This document shows, piece by piece, positions 47,421-58,335 of a stretch of 64,000 nt of DNA (its first letter is position 1; the number at the start of each line of letters is the position of its first letter). The notes below the pieces were generated by a model, which searched no databases, was not told the origin of the DNA, and saw nothing but the letters and a program-made list of their open reading frames with translations. The DNA comes from Caenibius tardaugens NBRC 16725. GTDB taxonomy: Bacteria; Pseudomonadota; Alphaproteobacteria; Sphingomonadales; Sphingomonadaceae. The stretch is from positions 62,001 to 126,000 of the forward strand of contig NZ_CP034179.1 of assembly GCF_003860345.1 (NCBI RefSeq), read 5' to 3'. The translations under genes were made by a program, and so were the position numbers.

Positions 47421-48518
47421 GCTGAAATCCGTCAGGGCGCTGTCGCGCAAACCACGCCAGATATCCCGCGCCTGAACCGTTTCGGGCACGTCGTGTACCC
47501 GCAACAGCTGGATTCCGGCGTTCATCCCGTGCAGCGCCACGGCCAGCGACCCGCCTAGACGCTTATGCGCGGGGGCTTCGTTGGAAAGAGCCCCGACGAG
47601 CCGCTTGCGACTGGCCCCCAGCAGCAAGGGCTGCCCAAGCGCATGGTAAAGCGGCAGGGCATTGATAATGGCGAGGCTGTGCGTGAGCGATTTGCCGAAC
47701 CCGATACCGGGATCGAGCACGATGCGTTCGCGCGGGATTCCGGCGGCGATCGCGGCGTCACGCCGGTCACGCAGCCAATCGAACACGTCGAGCGCGGGAT
47801 TAACGTAATGCTCGTTGCTGTGCAGATCATCGCCTTCTCCGGGCGCATGCATTAGGATCACCGGCACCCCGCTGCCCGCGGCGAATTCCAGCGCGCGCGG
47901 ATCGTGCCGCAGGGCCGATACATCGTTGATGATATGCGCCCCGGCATTCAGCGCCGCCTCCATCACGCCCACGCGGCGCGTGTCGACACTGATGGCCGCC
48001 CCCATCGCCGACAGGCTTTCGATGGCGGGGATGACGCGCTTCAGTTCGTCCCCTTCCCACACCGCCGGTGCGCCGGGGCGCGTGCTTTCCCCGCCGACAT
48101 CGACCAGCGCCGCCCCGCCTTCGAGCATGGCCCCGGCATGGCGCCGCGCTTCTTCCGGATCATCCAGAAACTTGCCACCATCGGAAAAACTGTCAGGCGT
48201 GACATTGAGAATGCCCATGATCTGCGGCTGATCCAGCCGGATCGTGCGCGGGCCGCATTGCAACGGGGCATGGCTCGCGCGCAGTCCCGCCCATTGCGCC
48301 AGACCTTGTTCCACCAGATCGGCGGGCAAACGGGCCAGCGCCGCATCCATACCCGACACGGACACGCGTTCACGCGCCACCACTTTGCCCGCTTCGCGCT
48401 GGATAAGGGCGAAACGGTGCGCATAGACCATCCCACCGCCCAGCCGGATCGCTTCGCCTTCCTCGCTCTGCGGGCTGGCGCAAAGGCCGATCGGACGGAT
48501 GTAAAGTTGTCGGGCCAT
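47406..48518 (-). CDS. folP: Dihydropteroate synthase
   Basis: This 370-residue enzyme joins dihydropterin pyrophosphate to p-aminobenzoate in folate synthesis. Family motifs are IMGILNVTPDSFSDGG, LVDVGGESTRPGA, and VLDPGIGFGKSLTHS, with GASRKR later. An N-terminal extension of about 95 residues precedes the TIM barrel and is not part of the classic enzyme; similar extensions occur in relatives. The ATG at 48518 follows an in-frame TTG. The C-terminus ends in the tandem repeats. It is downstream of ccrM, beyond a strong terminator. Confidence 0.94.
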   Translation of the reverse strand: MARQLYIRPIGLCASPQSEEGEAIRLGGGMVYAHRFALIQREAGKVVARERVSVSGMDAALARLPADLVEQGLAQWAGLRASHAPLQCGPRTIRLDQPQIMGILNVTPDSFSDGGKFLDDPEEARRHAGAMLEGGAALVDVGGESTRPGAPAVWEGDELKRVIPAIESLSAMGAAISVDTRRVGVMEAALNAGAHIINDVSALRHDPRALEFAAGSGVPVILMHAPGEGDDLHSNEHYVNPALDVFDWLRDRRDAAIAAGIPRERIVLDPGIGFGKSLTHSLAIINALPLYHALGQPLLLGASRKRLVGALSNEAPAHKRLGGSLAVALHGMNAGIQLLRVHDVPETVQARDIWRGLRDSALTDFSELTD

Positions 48519-48592
48519 CAATCCGCCTGCCTATCAGCGTTCATCGCAACGCCATTATGCCAAAAAACGTCTCTATCCTGAAAGCCGACAAA

Positions 48593-48626
48593 GGCGATCT
48601 GGAATACCGCAGCATTCCAGATCGCC
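48593..48626 (-). terminator. 13-bp perfect-stem terminator after ccrM
   Basis: GGCGATCTGGAAT (48593-48605) pairs perfectly with ATTCCAGATCGCC (48614-48626) over an 8-base loop. Read leftward, TTTGT follows. It separates ccrM from folP. Confidence 0.85.
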
Positions 48627-48651
48627 CCGCCCTCCCTCAAGCTGAAATCTA

Positions 48652-49996
<1,345 letters not shown>

Positions 49997-50012
49997 TCGG
50001 GGCAAAAAATTT

Positions 50013-51590
50013 TTATCCGAGCACGATTTCACGATCAATTCCGATCGCGGAAAGGAAATTCCTATCGTGGCTGACCACAATCAGCGCCCCGTCATACCCC
50101 GCCAACGCGTGTTCAAGCTCCTCGATCGCATCGACATCGAGATGGTTGGTCGGTTCGTCGAGAACCAGCACTTGCGGCACGTGCGGACCGGAGAACACCA
50201 TGGCCAGCCCGGCGCGCAGACGCTCCCCCCCGCTAAGCGTGCCGGCAAGCCGTTGCGCCTCGCGGTTGCGAAAGGCGAAGCGCGCCAGAATTTCATAGGC
50301 CTGTTGTTCTGATATTTCAGGGTGATAATCCCTAATATTCTCAACCAGTGTCCGGTTCGAAACGAGCAGCGAGACATGCTGGTCAAGCATCGCAATGCCC
50401 CCTTCCGCGCGCCGCACCACGCCTCCGGCGGGTTCGACCGTGCCCATTGCCACACGCAGGAGACTGGTCTTGCCGCTGCCATTGGCCCCGCGCAGTGCCA
50501 CGCGTTCCGGCCCGGTAATCGTCAACGACACCGGCCCTGCGACATGGCGTCCGTCATGCGCCACCATGACCTGCTCCAGCGCCAGAACCGTGCGGTTCGC
50601 AGGCAGGTGACTGGGCGGCAGGGTGATGGTCAGCGGGGTCACGACTTCGACCTGCTGCCGTGCCGCATCCAGCCGTTCGCGCACCTCTTGCGCCTGCTTT
50701 TCAGCCAATACGCGATTGCCCGCGGCCGTGGCCTCGGCCTGCTGCTGCATCTTGCCCAGCAATATGCGCGGCAGATCGCCCCGCGCTTTCGTCGCCCGCC
50801 CGGCCTTGTCGCGGCGCGCCTGCTTTTCCGCCTGTTTCTGCGCGGATCGCGCCTGTTGCCCGGCGCTGCGTTTCGCCTGATCGAGTTCCCCCTCAGCCAA
50901 AGCCCGCGCGGCATCGCGCGCAGCAACAAAGCTGGTCCAACCCCCGCCATGCACGGTGACCCCGACCGGGCTCAGCGCCACAATCCGGTCCATATCGTCC
51001 AGCAACGCGCGATCATGGCTGACAACCAGCGCGCCGCCGTGCCAGCGTTGCAGCAATGCCCGGATCGCTTCCCGCCCGGCCTGATCCAGATTGTTGGTCG
51101 GTTCATCCAGCAACAGCACATCCGGCTGCTTTAAGAGCACGGCGGCAAGCCCCAGCCGCGTCCGTTCCCCACCGCTCAGACTGGCAACATCGCGATCGAG
51201 CCCAAGTCCCGGAAGACCGACTTCCTCCAACGCCAGCGCGAGCCTATCGGGCAAATCCCATTCGGCAATGGCCGCATCCTCAGCCGTGCCATGCCCCGCC
51301 TCCAGCCGGGCCATGGCCTGCAGCACGGGTCCCACACCAAGGGCGCGGGCAACCGTGCCCTGTTCCGGCTGCACCTGTTCCAGCAGCCCGATACCGCCTT
51401 CACGGGTTACAGTGCCATTGGCGGGTTCGCGCAGCCCCGCGGCGATGGCAAGCAGTGTCGATTTGCCAGACCCGTTACGGCCGACAAGGCCCACGCGTTC
51501 GCGCCCGAGGGCGAGCGTCAGTCCGGAAAAAAGCGGGGTTCCGTCAGGCCGCGTGGCGGCAATGCGGTCGAAGGTGAGAAATGCAGGCAT
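50013..51590 (-). CDS. ABC-F family ATPase
   Basis: This 525-residue soluble protein has two ABC domains. The Walker A motifs are GRNGSGKST (residues ~35-43) and GANGSGKTS, each with an LSGGER signature. The connecting linker is long and charged (QARSAQKQAEKQARRDK), and there are no membrane helices. ABC-F proteins act on the ribosome E site to relieve stalling or confer antibiotic resistance, or are of the Uup type. The subfamily is not resolved. Downstream it runs toward the ccrM promoter region. Confidence 0.9.
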   Translation of the reverse strand: MPAFLTFDRIAATRPDGTPLFSGLTLALGRERVGLVGRNGSGKSTLLAIAAGLREPANGTVTREGGIGLLEQVQPEQGTVARALGVGPVLQAMARLEAGHGTAEDAAIAEWDLPDRLALALEEVGLPGLGLDRDVASLSGGERTRLGLAAVLLKQPDVLLLDEPTNNLDQAGREAIRALLQRWHGGALVVSHDRALLDDMDRIVALSPVGVTVHGGGWTSFVAARDAARALAEGELDQAKRSAGQQARSAQKQAEKQARRDKAGRATKARGDLPRILLGKMQQQAEATAAGNRVLAEKQAQEVRERLDAARQQVEVVTPLTITLPPSHLPANRTVLALEQVMVAHDGRHVAGPVSLTITGPERVALRGANGSGKTSLLRVAMGTVEPAGGVVRRAEGGIAMLDQHVSLLVSNRTLVENIRDYHPEISEQQAYEILARFAFRNREAQRLAGTLSGGERLRAGLAMVFSGPHVPQVLVLDEPTNHLDVDAIEELEHALAGYDGALIVVSHDRNFLSAIGIDREIVLG

Positions 51591-51685
51591 AGGGCACCAT
51601 GGAAACAGCGTGGATCATCGGTCGGATTTCCAGGCTGTTGATCATGATGCGGCACTCCTTTGCATTCGTTACGAATTCGCCCCTA

Positions 51686-52300
51686 TCACAAAAGGACAAG
51701 TTGCGCCACCGGGGCAAAACTGCGGCGATGCAGGGGCGTTGGACCATGGGTCCGCAAGGCGGCCAGATGTTCTTTCGTGCCATAGCCCATATTGCGTTCC
51801 CAGCCATAGTGCGGGTGCCGCTGCGCCGCCTCGCGCATCAGCCGATCCCGATGTTCCTTGGCAAGGATCGACGCCGCCGAAATACACGGTTCCAGCCCAT
51901 CCCCGCCCACCAGCGCGCGTGCCGGCCAGCGCCAGCCCTCGCAACGCCCGGCCGGGGTGAGATTGCCATCGATCAACACGTCTGCCGGATCGCCTTGCAG
52001 CGCGGCGCACAAGCCTTCCATTGCGCGGGTCATCGCCAGCATGGTTGCCGCGAAAATATTGATCCGGTCGATTTCGTCCACGTCTGCGATACCCAGCGCC
52101 CAATGGCAGCTGTCCTTGATCGCCGGTTCCAGACGGGCTCGCCGCGCGGCGGAGAGTTTCTTGGAATCGTCCAGCCCGGCAGGGGCATCATGGCCCAGAA
52201 TGACGGCGGCGGCCACCACCGGCCCGGCCAGCGGGCCCCGGCCCGCTTCGTCCACCCCGGCGATGGCGCTATGCCGGATAATCGCTGTCCGTCTGTTCAT
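51686..52300 (-). CDS. rnhB: Ribonuclease HII
   Basis: The 204-residue enzyme removes misincorporated ribonucleotides from DNA. The motifs are IAGVDEAGRGPLAGPVV (DE), LIDGNLTP (Asp) and the GWERNMGYGTKEH stretch (YGTKEH). It starts 64 bp from the SDR gene's stop on the same strand, and precedes the ABC-F gene by 95 bp in the opposite order of transcription (rnhB is upstream). Confidence 0.95.
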   Translation of the reverse strand: MNRRTAIIRHSAIAGVDEAGRGPLAGPVVAAAVILGHDAPAGLDDSKKLSAARRARLEPAIKDSCHWALGIADVDEIDRINIFAATMLAMTRAMEGLCAALQGDPADVLIDGNLTPAGRCEGWRWPARALVGGDGLEPCISAASILAKEHRDRLMREAAQRHPHYGWERNMGYGTKEHLAALRTHGPTPLHRRSFAPVAQLVLL

Positions 52301-52364
52301 GGGCTTTTGATCGCGCCAATCCGCTTTTCAGGCAAGGCATAGGCGCGCGCTATCCCCGCCCGGA

Positions 52365-53273
52365 TCAACCGGGGGCAAGCCCCGGATCGATCCCGGTCTT
52401 CTCGATCGAAACATCCCACAGGCGGCTGGCAGCCGCAGCATCCAACGCAGTATTTTTGCGTTTCGCCGGGCCGGATTGCCCGCGCATTTCGCCCATCCCC
52501 TGTGGCCCGTAATAGGCACCGGGCACGGCAGCAGGATCGGTGGCCGCCTGTAACGTGGGATAAGAACCCATCGCAGATGTGTTCAACATCCAGCTAAAAT
52601 ACTTAAAGAAAAAATTCGTTATCCCGGAATGACGGCCAAGTTCGGTCGCCGCCACACCCGGATGGCAACCGATTGCGGAAACCGGCGATCCGGCCGCCCG
52701 CAACCGTTTATCCAGTTCGAACAGGAACAGCAGGTTCGCCAGTTTGCTATCGGCATAGCGCTGCGCCGTCCGGTAACTCTTGTGCGCGTCGAGATCATCC
52801 CAGTCGATGCGGCCGAAACGGTGCGCCAGACTGCCTGTCACCACGACCCGGGCGCCGGGCGTTTCTGCCAGTTTCGGCAGCAGCAGCGCCGTCAGCGCAA
52901 ATGTGCCGAGATGGTTGACCCCGAATTGCGGTTCGAAACCCTGCGCCGTGCGGATCAACGGCGGGTACATGACCCCCGCATTGTTCACCAGCACATCGAT
53001 GCGCGGTTCCGCGCTCGCCTGCTCTGCCGCGGCCCGCACAGAGGCGAGATCGGCCTGATCGAGCCGCAGGAAAGCAAGGTCCGCGCCGGGCGTCACCGCG
53101 CGAATGCGATCCATGGCAGCCAGCGCCTTTTCCTCGTTACGGCAGGCCATGATGACGCGGGCACCGCGCGCGGCCAGCACCGAGGAAGCGGAAAATCCCA
53201 GACCGGCATTCGCACCGGTAACCATGAAACACTTGCCCTGTTGTGACGGCACGTCTGCGTCGCTGAACGCCAT
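52365..53273 (-). CDS. Short-chain dehydrogenase/reductase (retinol-dehydrogenase-like)
   Basis: This 302-residue SDR has TGANAGLGFS (TGxxxGxG), NNAGVMYPP, and the catalytic Tyr-Lys in QRYADSKLANL, with a Ser in VVTGSLAHR. The extended C-terminus and the Tyr-Ala-Asp-Ser-Lys-Leu-Ala-Asn string resemble WW-domain oxidoreductase and retinol dehydrogenase types. The substrate is not predictable. It is divergent from the aldose dehydrogenase gene. Confidence 0.88.
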   Translation of the reverse strand: MAFSDADVPSQQGKCFMVTGANAGLGFSASSVLAARGARVIMACRNEEKALAAMDRIRAVTPGADLAFLRLDQADLASVRAAAEQASAEPRIDVLVNNAGVMYPPLIRTAQGFEPQFGVNHLGTFALTALLLPKLAETPGARVVVTGSLAHRFGRIDWDDLDAHKSYRTAQRYADSKLANLLFLFELDKRLRAAGSPVSAIGCHPGVAATELGRHSGITNFFFKYFSWMLNTSAMGSYPTLQAATDPAAVPGAYYGPQGMGEMRGQSGPAKRKNTALDAAAASRLWDVSIEKTGIDPGLAPG

Positions 53274-53406
53274 AGTACGAAGCTCCCCCTGCCTGCCTCT
53301 GTCTGGCGGCTGGGCCCATCCCTACCACGCCTGCGCAAATTGTCTCCATGGATTGAAAAATCGCGTCGTACTGGACCCTTACGCGCGTCTGTGCATTGAT
53401 CGGGAT

Positions 53407-54603
53407 ATGAAGCGTCCGCATTGCAAGCTCGCCCTTTTCTCCCTCACCGTTGTTCTTGCCGCCTGCGGGGTGGAGCGGGGCGAGGACAGCCGTGCCCAAG
53501 CTGCGGAACCGACAGCCGAAGCCGGCGCCCCCGCATCGCAAGCGGACAAGGCGTTTGCCATCGAACCGCATGGCACCTTCGATGAACCCTGGGCAATGAC
53601 CTTCCTGCCCGGTACCAGCTTGCTGATCGTGACGGAAAAGGCCGGGACAATCGCCGGTTACGATACGGCGACCGGGCGCAGGCTGGCAGTAACCGGCGCG
53701 CCGAAAGTGGCCTATGGCGGGCAAGGCGGACTGGGCGATGTCGCCTTTCTCGCATCGGAAGCCGCCGATGCGCTGACACCGCGCACGATCTACCTGAGCT
53801 GGGCGGAACAAGGCGCAGGCGACACACGTGGGGCCGTAGTGGGCAAAGGCACATTGACCTGCGCGGCAAACGGGGATTGCACGATCGGCAATCTGACGGT
53901 GATCTGGCGGCAAACCCCCAAAGTCAGCGGCAGGGGCCACTATTCCCATCGCCTGACGTTTTCGCCCGACGGCAAATATCTGTTCATCGCATCGGGCGAT
54001 CGCCAGAAGATGACCCCGGCGCAAGACCTGTCCAATACGCTTGGCACCATCGTGCGCCTGACGCCGGACGGGAAAGCGGCGGCTGATAATCCTTTCGCCA
54101 CGCATAAGAACGCCGATCCCGCGATCTGGTCATACGGTCATCGCAATATTCTGGGCCTGCGCTTCGATGCGCAGGGGCGGCTATGGGATCTCGAACACGG
54201 GCCTGCCGGTGGCGACGAACTGAATCTGGTGGAACCGGGCAAGAATTACGGCTGGCCTGTGGTGTCGAATGGCAATCATTATGACGGGAAGCCCATCCCC
54301 GATCACGCCACGCGCCCCGAATTTGCGGCGCCTGCCATCAGTTGGACACCGGTGATCGCGCCGGGTGACTTCCTGTTTTATGCGGGCGCGCTATTTCCCC
54401 AATGGAAGGGCAATGCCCTGATCCCGGGGCTGGAAAGCAAGGCGCTGGTACGCGTGACCATCGACGGCACGCGGGCCTCCGAACAAGCGCGCTACGATTT
54501 CGGCAAAAGGCTGCGGGCGATCGCAGAGGCGCCGGACGGCGCGCTGTGGGTTGCCGAAGATGGCAAGGACGCGCGGCTGCTCAGGCTAACGCCCCGGCCG
54601 TAA
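53407..54603 (+). CDS. PQQ-dependent aldose sugar dehydrogenase-like lipoprotein
   Basis: The product is 398 residues from ATG 53407. The signal peptide (LALFSLTVVLAAC) ends in a lipobox Cys20. The mature part is a six-bladed propeller of the soluble glucose dehydrogenase/Asd type: PWAMTFLPG, GGQGGLGDVAF, RGHYSHRLTFSPDG with the catalytic His, SYGHRNILGLRF, and EHGPAGGDELNLVEPGKNYGWP in parts (GGDELN, GKNYGWP). Such proteins oxidise aldoses using pyrroloquinoline quinone. No PQQ synthesis genes are nearby. Confidence 0.9.
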   Translation: MKRPHCKLALFSLTVVLAACGVERGEDSRAQAAEPTAEAGAPASQADKAFAIEPHGTFDEPWAMTFLPGTSLLIVTEKAGTIAGYDTATGRRLAVTGAPKVAYGGQGGLGDVAFLASEAADALTPRTIYLSWAEQGAGDTRGAVVGKGTLTCAANGDCTIGNLTVIWRQTPKVSGRGHYSHRLTFSPDGKYLFIASGDRQKMTPAQDLSNTLGTIVRLTPDGKAAADNPFATHKNADPAIWSYGHRNILGLRFDAQGRLWDLEHGPAGGDELNLVEPGKNYGWPVVSNGNHYDGKPIPDHATRPEFAAPAISWTPVIAPGDFLFYAGALFPQWKGNALIPGLESKALVRVTIDGTRASEQARYDFGKRLRAIAEAPDGALWVAEDGKDARLLRLTPRP

Positions 54604-54654
54604 CATCGAAAATCATCGACATTGGCAGCGTGCGATCCTATCCGCGCGCGTTCC

Positions 54655-55164
54655 ATGGCTGACCTGATTCCCCTTGCCGATATCGATCCCGCACTGATCG
54701 AGGACCTGCTTGATCGCGCATTCGAGCCGGGCCGACAGACACGCACCGCCTATCGCATTCGCGAAGGGATGGAGTGGCTGCCCGGCCTCAGCTTCGCGGC
54801 CGTGGACGAGGACGGCTATCTGGTCGGGACGATCCAGTCGTGGCCCGTGGCGCTTGTCGATCCGGCGGGCCGCCAGCATCCGATGGTTATGGTCGGCCCG
54901 GTTGCCGTCGTCCCCGAAAGGCAGGGCGAAGGCTATGGCAAGGCGCTGGTTCTTGCGCTGATCGGTGCGCTTGATAATCGCGCGCCCTTGCCGCTGGTGA
55001 TGATCGGCGACGAGGAATATTACGGTCGTTTCTTCGGCTTTACCGCCGCCCCCACGCAGCACTGGCAAGTGCCCGGGCCGGTGGATCACAAACGCCTTCT
55101 GGTCCGCTGCGCACAAACCGCCGTGTTGCCCCGCGAAGGCACGCTGGGGCCTTGGCGCGGCTGA
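54655..55164 (+). CDS. GNAT family N-acetyltransferase
   Basis: The product is 169 residues from ATG 54655; an in-frame start at 54622 would add 11 without benefit. The acetyl-CoA binding loop is in VGPVAVVPERQGEGYGKALV (RQGEGYG). The C-terminal MIGDEEYYGRFFGF is typical of YhbS-like members. The substrate is unknown. It begins a run of closely spaced genes: GNAT, DUF1285, Nudix and cca. Confidence 0.87.
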   Translation: MADLIPLADIDPALIEDLLDRAFEPGRQTRTAYRIREGMEWLPGLSFAAVDEDGYLVGTIQSWPVALVDPAGRQHPMVMVGPVAVVPERQGEGYGKALVLALIGALDNRAPLPLVMIGDEEYYGRFFGFTAAPTQHWQVPGPVDHKRLLVRCAQTAVLPREGTLGPWRG

Positions 55165-55191
55165 ACAAGTCTGGCATCGGGTGGGAACACG

Positions 55192-55737
55192 ATGCCTTAC
55201 GAACCGCCCCCCGATCTCGCCACGCTGTCGCTGGAAGACATTGCCGCACTGGCGCAGGCCCGCGATCTGCCGCCTGTGGATCAATGGCGCCCAACGCAAG
55301 TTGCCGACAGCCTGATGCAGATCACGGCGGACGGGCGCTGGTTCCATGATGGCGGCGAAATTACCCGGCCAGCCATGATACGGGCCTTTTCCTCGCTTCT
55401 CTGGCGTGACGGCGATGGCCAACACTGGCTGGTGACGCCACAGGAAAAGCAAGCCATCGCAGTGGACGATGCCGCCTTCATCGCGACCGATCTGGTGCAA
55501 CAGGATGGGGCGCTGGCCTTTCGCCTGAATACCGACGACATCATTGTCGCCGGGCCGGATCATCCGATTATCGCCCGTGGCGATGCGGATACGCCCGCAC
55601 TCTATCTCGCCGTCCGCCACGGCACGGAAGCCCGCCTGAACCGCAGCACTTATGCCCAGCTTGTCGAACTGGCTCTCGCCAGTGACGATCTCTCTGTCAT
55701 CAGCACCGGTGCGCGCTTTTCACTGGTGCCGGCATGA
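55192..55737 (+). CDS. DUF1285 family protein
   Basis: This 181-residue soluble protein carries the conserved [14 protein letters not shown], the early [12 protein letters not shown], and [17 protein letters not shown], all of which match DUF1285. Structures of relatives show a two-domain alpha/beta fold with no known activity. It overlaps the Nudix gene by 4 bases (ATGA), so the products may act together. Confidence 0.88.
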   Translation: MPYEPPPDLATLSLEDIAALAQARDLPPVDQWRPTQVADSLMQITADGRWFHDGGEITRPAMIRAFSSLLWRDGDGQHWLVTPQEKQAIAVDDAAFIATDLVQQDGALAFRLNTDDIIVAGPDHPIIARGDADTPALYLAVRHGTEARLNRSTYAQLVELALASDDLSVISTGARFSLVPA

Positions 55738-56336
55738 GCACGATGGCCGAACGTCTGCGCCGCCTGCACACCGCTGGCCACGCAACCGATACCGACCTGC
55801 GCGATGAAAGCGGCGTGTTCACCAGCGGGGACTATCGCCCCGCCGCCGTTCTTGCCGCGATAACAGAGCGGGAACGCCCCGGGTTCCTGTTCATTCACCG
55901 CCCTAGCACGATGCGCGCGCACCCCGGCCAGGTCGCCTTTCCCGGCGGCAAGATCGATGGCGACGAAACCCCGGTCGAAGCGGCGCTGCGCGAGGCATGG
56001 GAAGAACTGGGCATTCGGGATCGCGATGTCACGATCATCGGGGAAAGCGATGTCTATCTCACCGGATCAGGCTATGCCGTTACCCCGGTAATCGCGATTG
56101 TGCCCCCCGACATCCAGATTACCCCCAACCCCACGGAAGTGGCGCAATGGTTCGAAGCGCCGGTGGATTTCGTGTTTGATACGGCAAACCATCACCGCGA
56201 ATATGGCTTTTGGGGCGGCAAGCAACGCAGCTACACCGAAATCATGTGGCAGGATCACCGCATCTGGGGCGTGACAGCCGGGATCATCGCCAACCTGTCC
56301 AGACGGATTGCCTGGAAGGATATGGCCTATGACTGA
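55734..56336 (+). CDS. Nudix hydrolase, CoA pyrophosphatase-like
   Basis: The 200-residue product has the Nudix box [24 protein letters not shown] (seen as [16 protein letters not shown]), preceded by [11 protein letters not shown], which is the CoA-diphosphatase (NUDT7/NudL) signature. It likely hydrolyses CoA or acyl-CoA to phosphopantetheine and adenosine bisphosphate. The last bases overlap the cca start by 8. Confidence 0.9.
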   Translation: MSTMAERLRRLHTAGHATDTDLRDESGVFTSGDYRPAAVLAAITERERPGFLFIHRPSTMRAHPGQVAFPGGKIDGDETPVEAALREAWEELGIRDRDVTIIGESDVYLTGSGYAVTPVIAIVPPDIQITPNPTEVAQWFEAPVDFVFDTANHHREYGFWGGKQRSYTEIMWQDHRIWGVTAGIIANLSRRIAWKDMAYD

Positions 56337-57510
56337 GCGCCTGCCCGCTGTGCCGTGGACGCGACGCAAGGATCTGGCCGCGCTGGTCGACGCGCTTGGC
56401 CCCGGCAATCTGCGCTGGGTGGGCGGCGCCGTGCGCGATACGTTGCTCGACCTTCCGGTGAAGGATATCGATGGCGCCACCACCCTGCCGCCGAACGAGG
56501 TCATCGCCCGCGCGAAGAAAGCGGGATTGCGGACCGTTCCCACCGGAATCGACCACGGCACGGTCACGGTTCTGCTGCCCGATGGACCGGTCGAAGTCAC
56601 GACGCTGCGGCATGATGTATCCACCGATGGCCGCCGCGCGACTGTGGCCTATGCCAGCGACTGGCGCGACGATGCCGCGCGCCGCGATTTCACAATCAAC
56701 GCACTCTACGCCGATCCGGTAACGCGCGACATTTTCGATTACCATGATGGCCTTGCCGATCTCGCCGCGCGGCGCGTGCGGTTTATCGGCGATGCGCAGG
56801 AACGCATCCGCGAAGATCACTTGCGCATCCTGCGCTATTTCCGGTTTCAGGCCCGGTTCGGGGCCGAGCTTGACCCGCAGGCGGAACAGGCCTGCACCGA
56901 ACTGGCCGAAACGCTCAAAGGGCTGAGCCGCGAACGCGTGGCGATGGAACTGCTTAACCTGCTGGCGCTGCCCGATCCTTCATCCACTGTGGCGCGCATG
57001 TTTGCGCTGGGCATACTCCCCGTCATCCTGCCGGAAACGCATGCCCCGCAGATCGCGGCACTGCAGCGACTGATCGCCGCAGAGCGGAACGCGGGCATCG
57101 CGCCTGATCCTCTGCGCCGCCTCGCCGCACTGATCCCCGCCGCTGAACCGATCGCGGACAGCGTGGCCGCACGCCTGCGCCTGTCGGGCAAGCAACGCAA
57201 ACGTCTGGCCTCTATCGCGGAACGGAAACCGGACGATACCGATCATCCCCGCATGCTGGCCTATCGCGAAGGTATGGAAGCCGCAGTGGATCGTCTGCTG
57301 ATCGCCGGGCACCCGATTACCGCCCTGCATGGCTGGTCCATTCCCGAATTGCCGATCAAAGGCAGGGATGTCGTCGCCGCCGGGGTAACCGCAGGCCCGC
57401 TCGTCGCACGTACGCTACGGACGGTCGAGAATCGCTGGTTGGCCGAAGGTTTCCCGGATGCGAATCGCGTTGCGGAAATTCTTGCGGAGGTCCTCGGCCA
57501 GCGCGATTGA
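56329..57510 (+). CDS. cca: CCA tRNA nucleotidyltransferase
   Basis: The 393-residue class II enzyme adds or repairs the 3' CCA of tRNA. The catalytic head carries [11 protein letters not shown] and the acidic pair in [18 protein letters not shown] and the RNA-binding loop [18 protein letters not shown] (REDHLRILR) follow. A typical alphaproteobacterial C-terminal helical extension is present. ATG 56329 overlaps the Nudix stop. Confidence 0.94.
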   Translation: MTERLPAVPWTRRKDLAALVDALGPGNLRWVGGAVRDTLLDLPVKDIDGATTLPPNEVIARAKKAGLRTVPTGIDHGTVTVLLPDGPVEVTTLRHDVSTDGRRATVAYASDWRDDAARRDFTINALYADPVTRDIFDYHDGLADLAARRVRFIGDAQERIREDHLRILRYFRFQARFGAELDPQAEQACTELAETLKGLSRERVAMELLNLLALPDPSSTVARMFALGILPVILPETHAPQIAALQRLIAAERNAGIAPDPLRRLAALIPAAEPIADSVAARLRLSGKQRKRLASIAERKPDDTDHPRMLAYREGMEAAVDRLLIAGHPITALHGWSIPELPIKGRDVVAAGVTAGPLVARTLRTVENRWLAEGFPDANRVAEILAEVLGQRD

Positions 57511-57818
57511 ATGCGGGGGATCGCCCCTCAAATGCGCTGGATGCCCGCAAGAACGGCTCCAGCTACTGGAACCAGCTCAAGCTTTCGATCATTTTACAGG
57601 GGCATAGGGCATCCCGCATCGGGGATCCCTGTCAGCCCTTTGCGGGCGTGAGGCGTACACTCTTCCGGTTGGCCCATCGTGGTTACGTCGGGAGGATGTG
57701 GCAAGCTGGCGCGGATGTGCTGCCGGGCGCCTTGATCATCCATGTTATTCCCGCATTTCCAGCGGAATAGCGCATTACATCGGCCCTTGTCCGATGAAGA
57801 TAATATTTGGAGTTGGAT
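57511..57818. other. 308-bp intergenic region without a recognisable gene
   Basis: No plausible coding frame or RNA gene is apparent. A GGAG (about 57810) precedes the next gene's ATG and the promoter of the exported protein must lie here. I see no terminator with a T-tract for cca. Confidence 0.5.
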
Positions 57819-58217
57819 ATGAAAATCTCTCATCTGGTCGCAATTTCCGTCCTCGCTGCTGGCAGCGTTCCCGCTGTCGCGCTTGCGCAGGATGCGACTG
57901 CTGCGGAACTCACTGCACCGGCGGCTGAAGCTGCGGCACCGGCTGCCGGATCGGCCACGCTTGCTGCTGGTCAGGCGATCTTTGGCCCGCAGGGTGAAGA
58001 AGTCGCCAAGGTTGTCAGCGTGGAAGGCGAAAACGTGGTGATCACCACGGGTGCCAATCAGGCAACCCTGCCCGCCAGCGCCCTTGGCACCAGCGAAAAG
58101 GGCCCGACCATCGCCTATAACAAGGATCAGCTGAACGCTGCGATCGATGCCGCGAACAAGCAAGCCAATGCTGGCGCGGCTGGCAGCGGCGCGACCCAGC
58201 CGGAAGGCGGTCAGTAA
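57819..58217 (+). CDS. Exported Ala-rich protein of unknown function
   Basis: This 132-residue product starts at ATG 57819, the fifth codon of a frame open from 57807. The signal peptide is KISHLVAISVLAAGSVPAVALA. A low-complexity Ala/Pro/Glu stretch follows, then a small beta-rich core (AIFGPQGEEVAKVV, NVVITTGANQATLPASAL) that resembles a PRC-barrel-like strand pattern, and a polar tail (AIDAANKQANAG). I recognise no named family. A strong terminator follows. Confidence 0.7.
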   Translation: MKISHLVAISVLAAGSVPAVALAQDATAAELTAPAAEAAAPAAGSATLAAGQAIFGPQGEEVAKVVSVEGENVVITTGANQATLPASALGTSEKGPTIAYNKDQLNAAIDAANKQANAGAAGSGATQPEGGQ

Positions 58218-58261
58218 ACATCGGGCAGTAAACATCGGGGCCACCCCTCAGCCCTGAGATC

Positions 58262-58294
58262 ACCCCCTTCCGCCCAGGCGGGAGGGGGTTTTTA
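58262..58294 (+). terminator. Rho-independent terminator after the exported Ala-rich protein
   Basis: CCCCCT and AGGGGG flank CCGCC/GGCGG in one imperfect GC-rich stem (58263-58288), followed by a run of Ts. It lies 45 bases after the stop codon. Confidence 0.85.
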
Positions 58295-58335
58295 TTTGCC
58301 CTGAACCCCCGCCCCCTTGGACCGACAATCCGCGA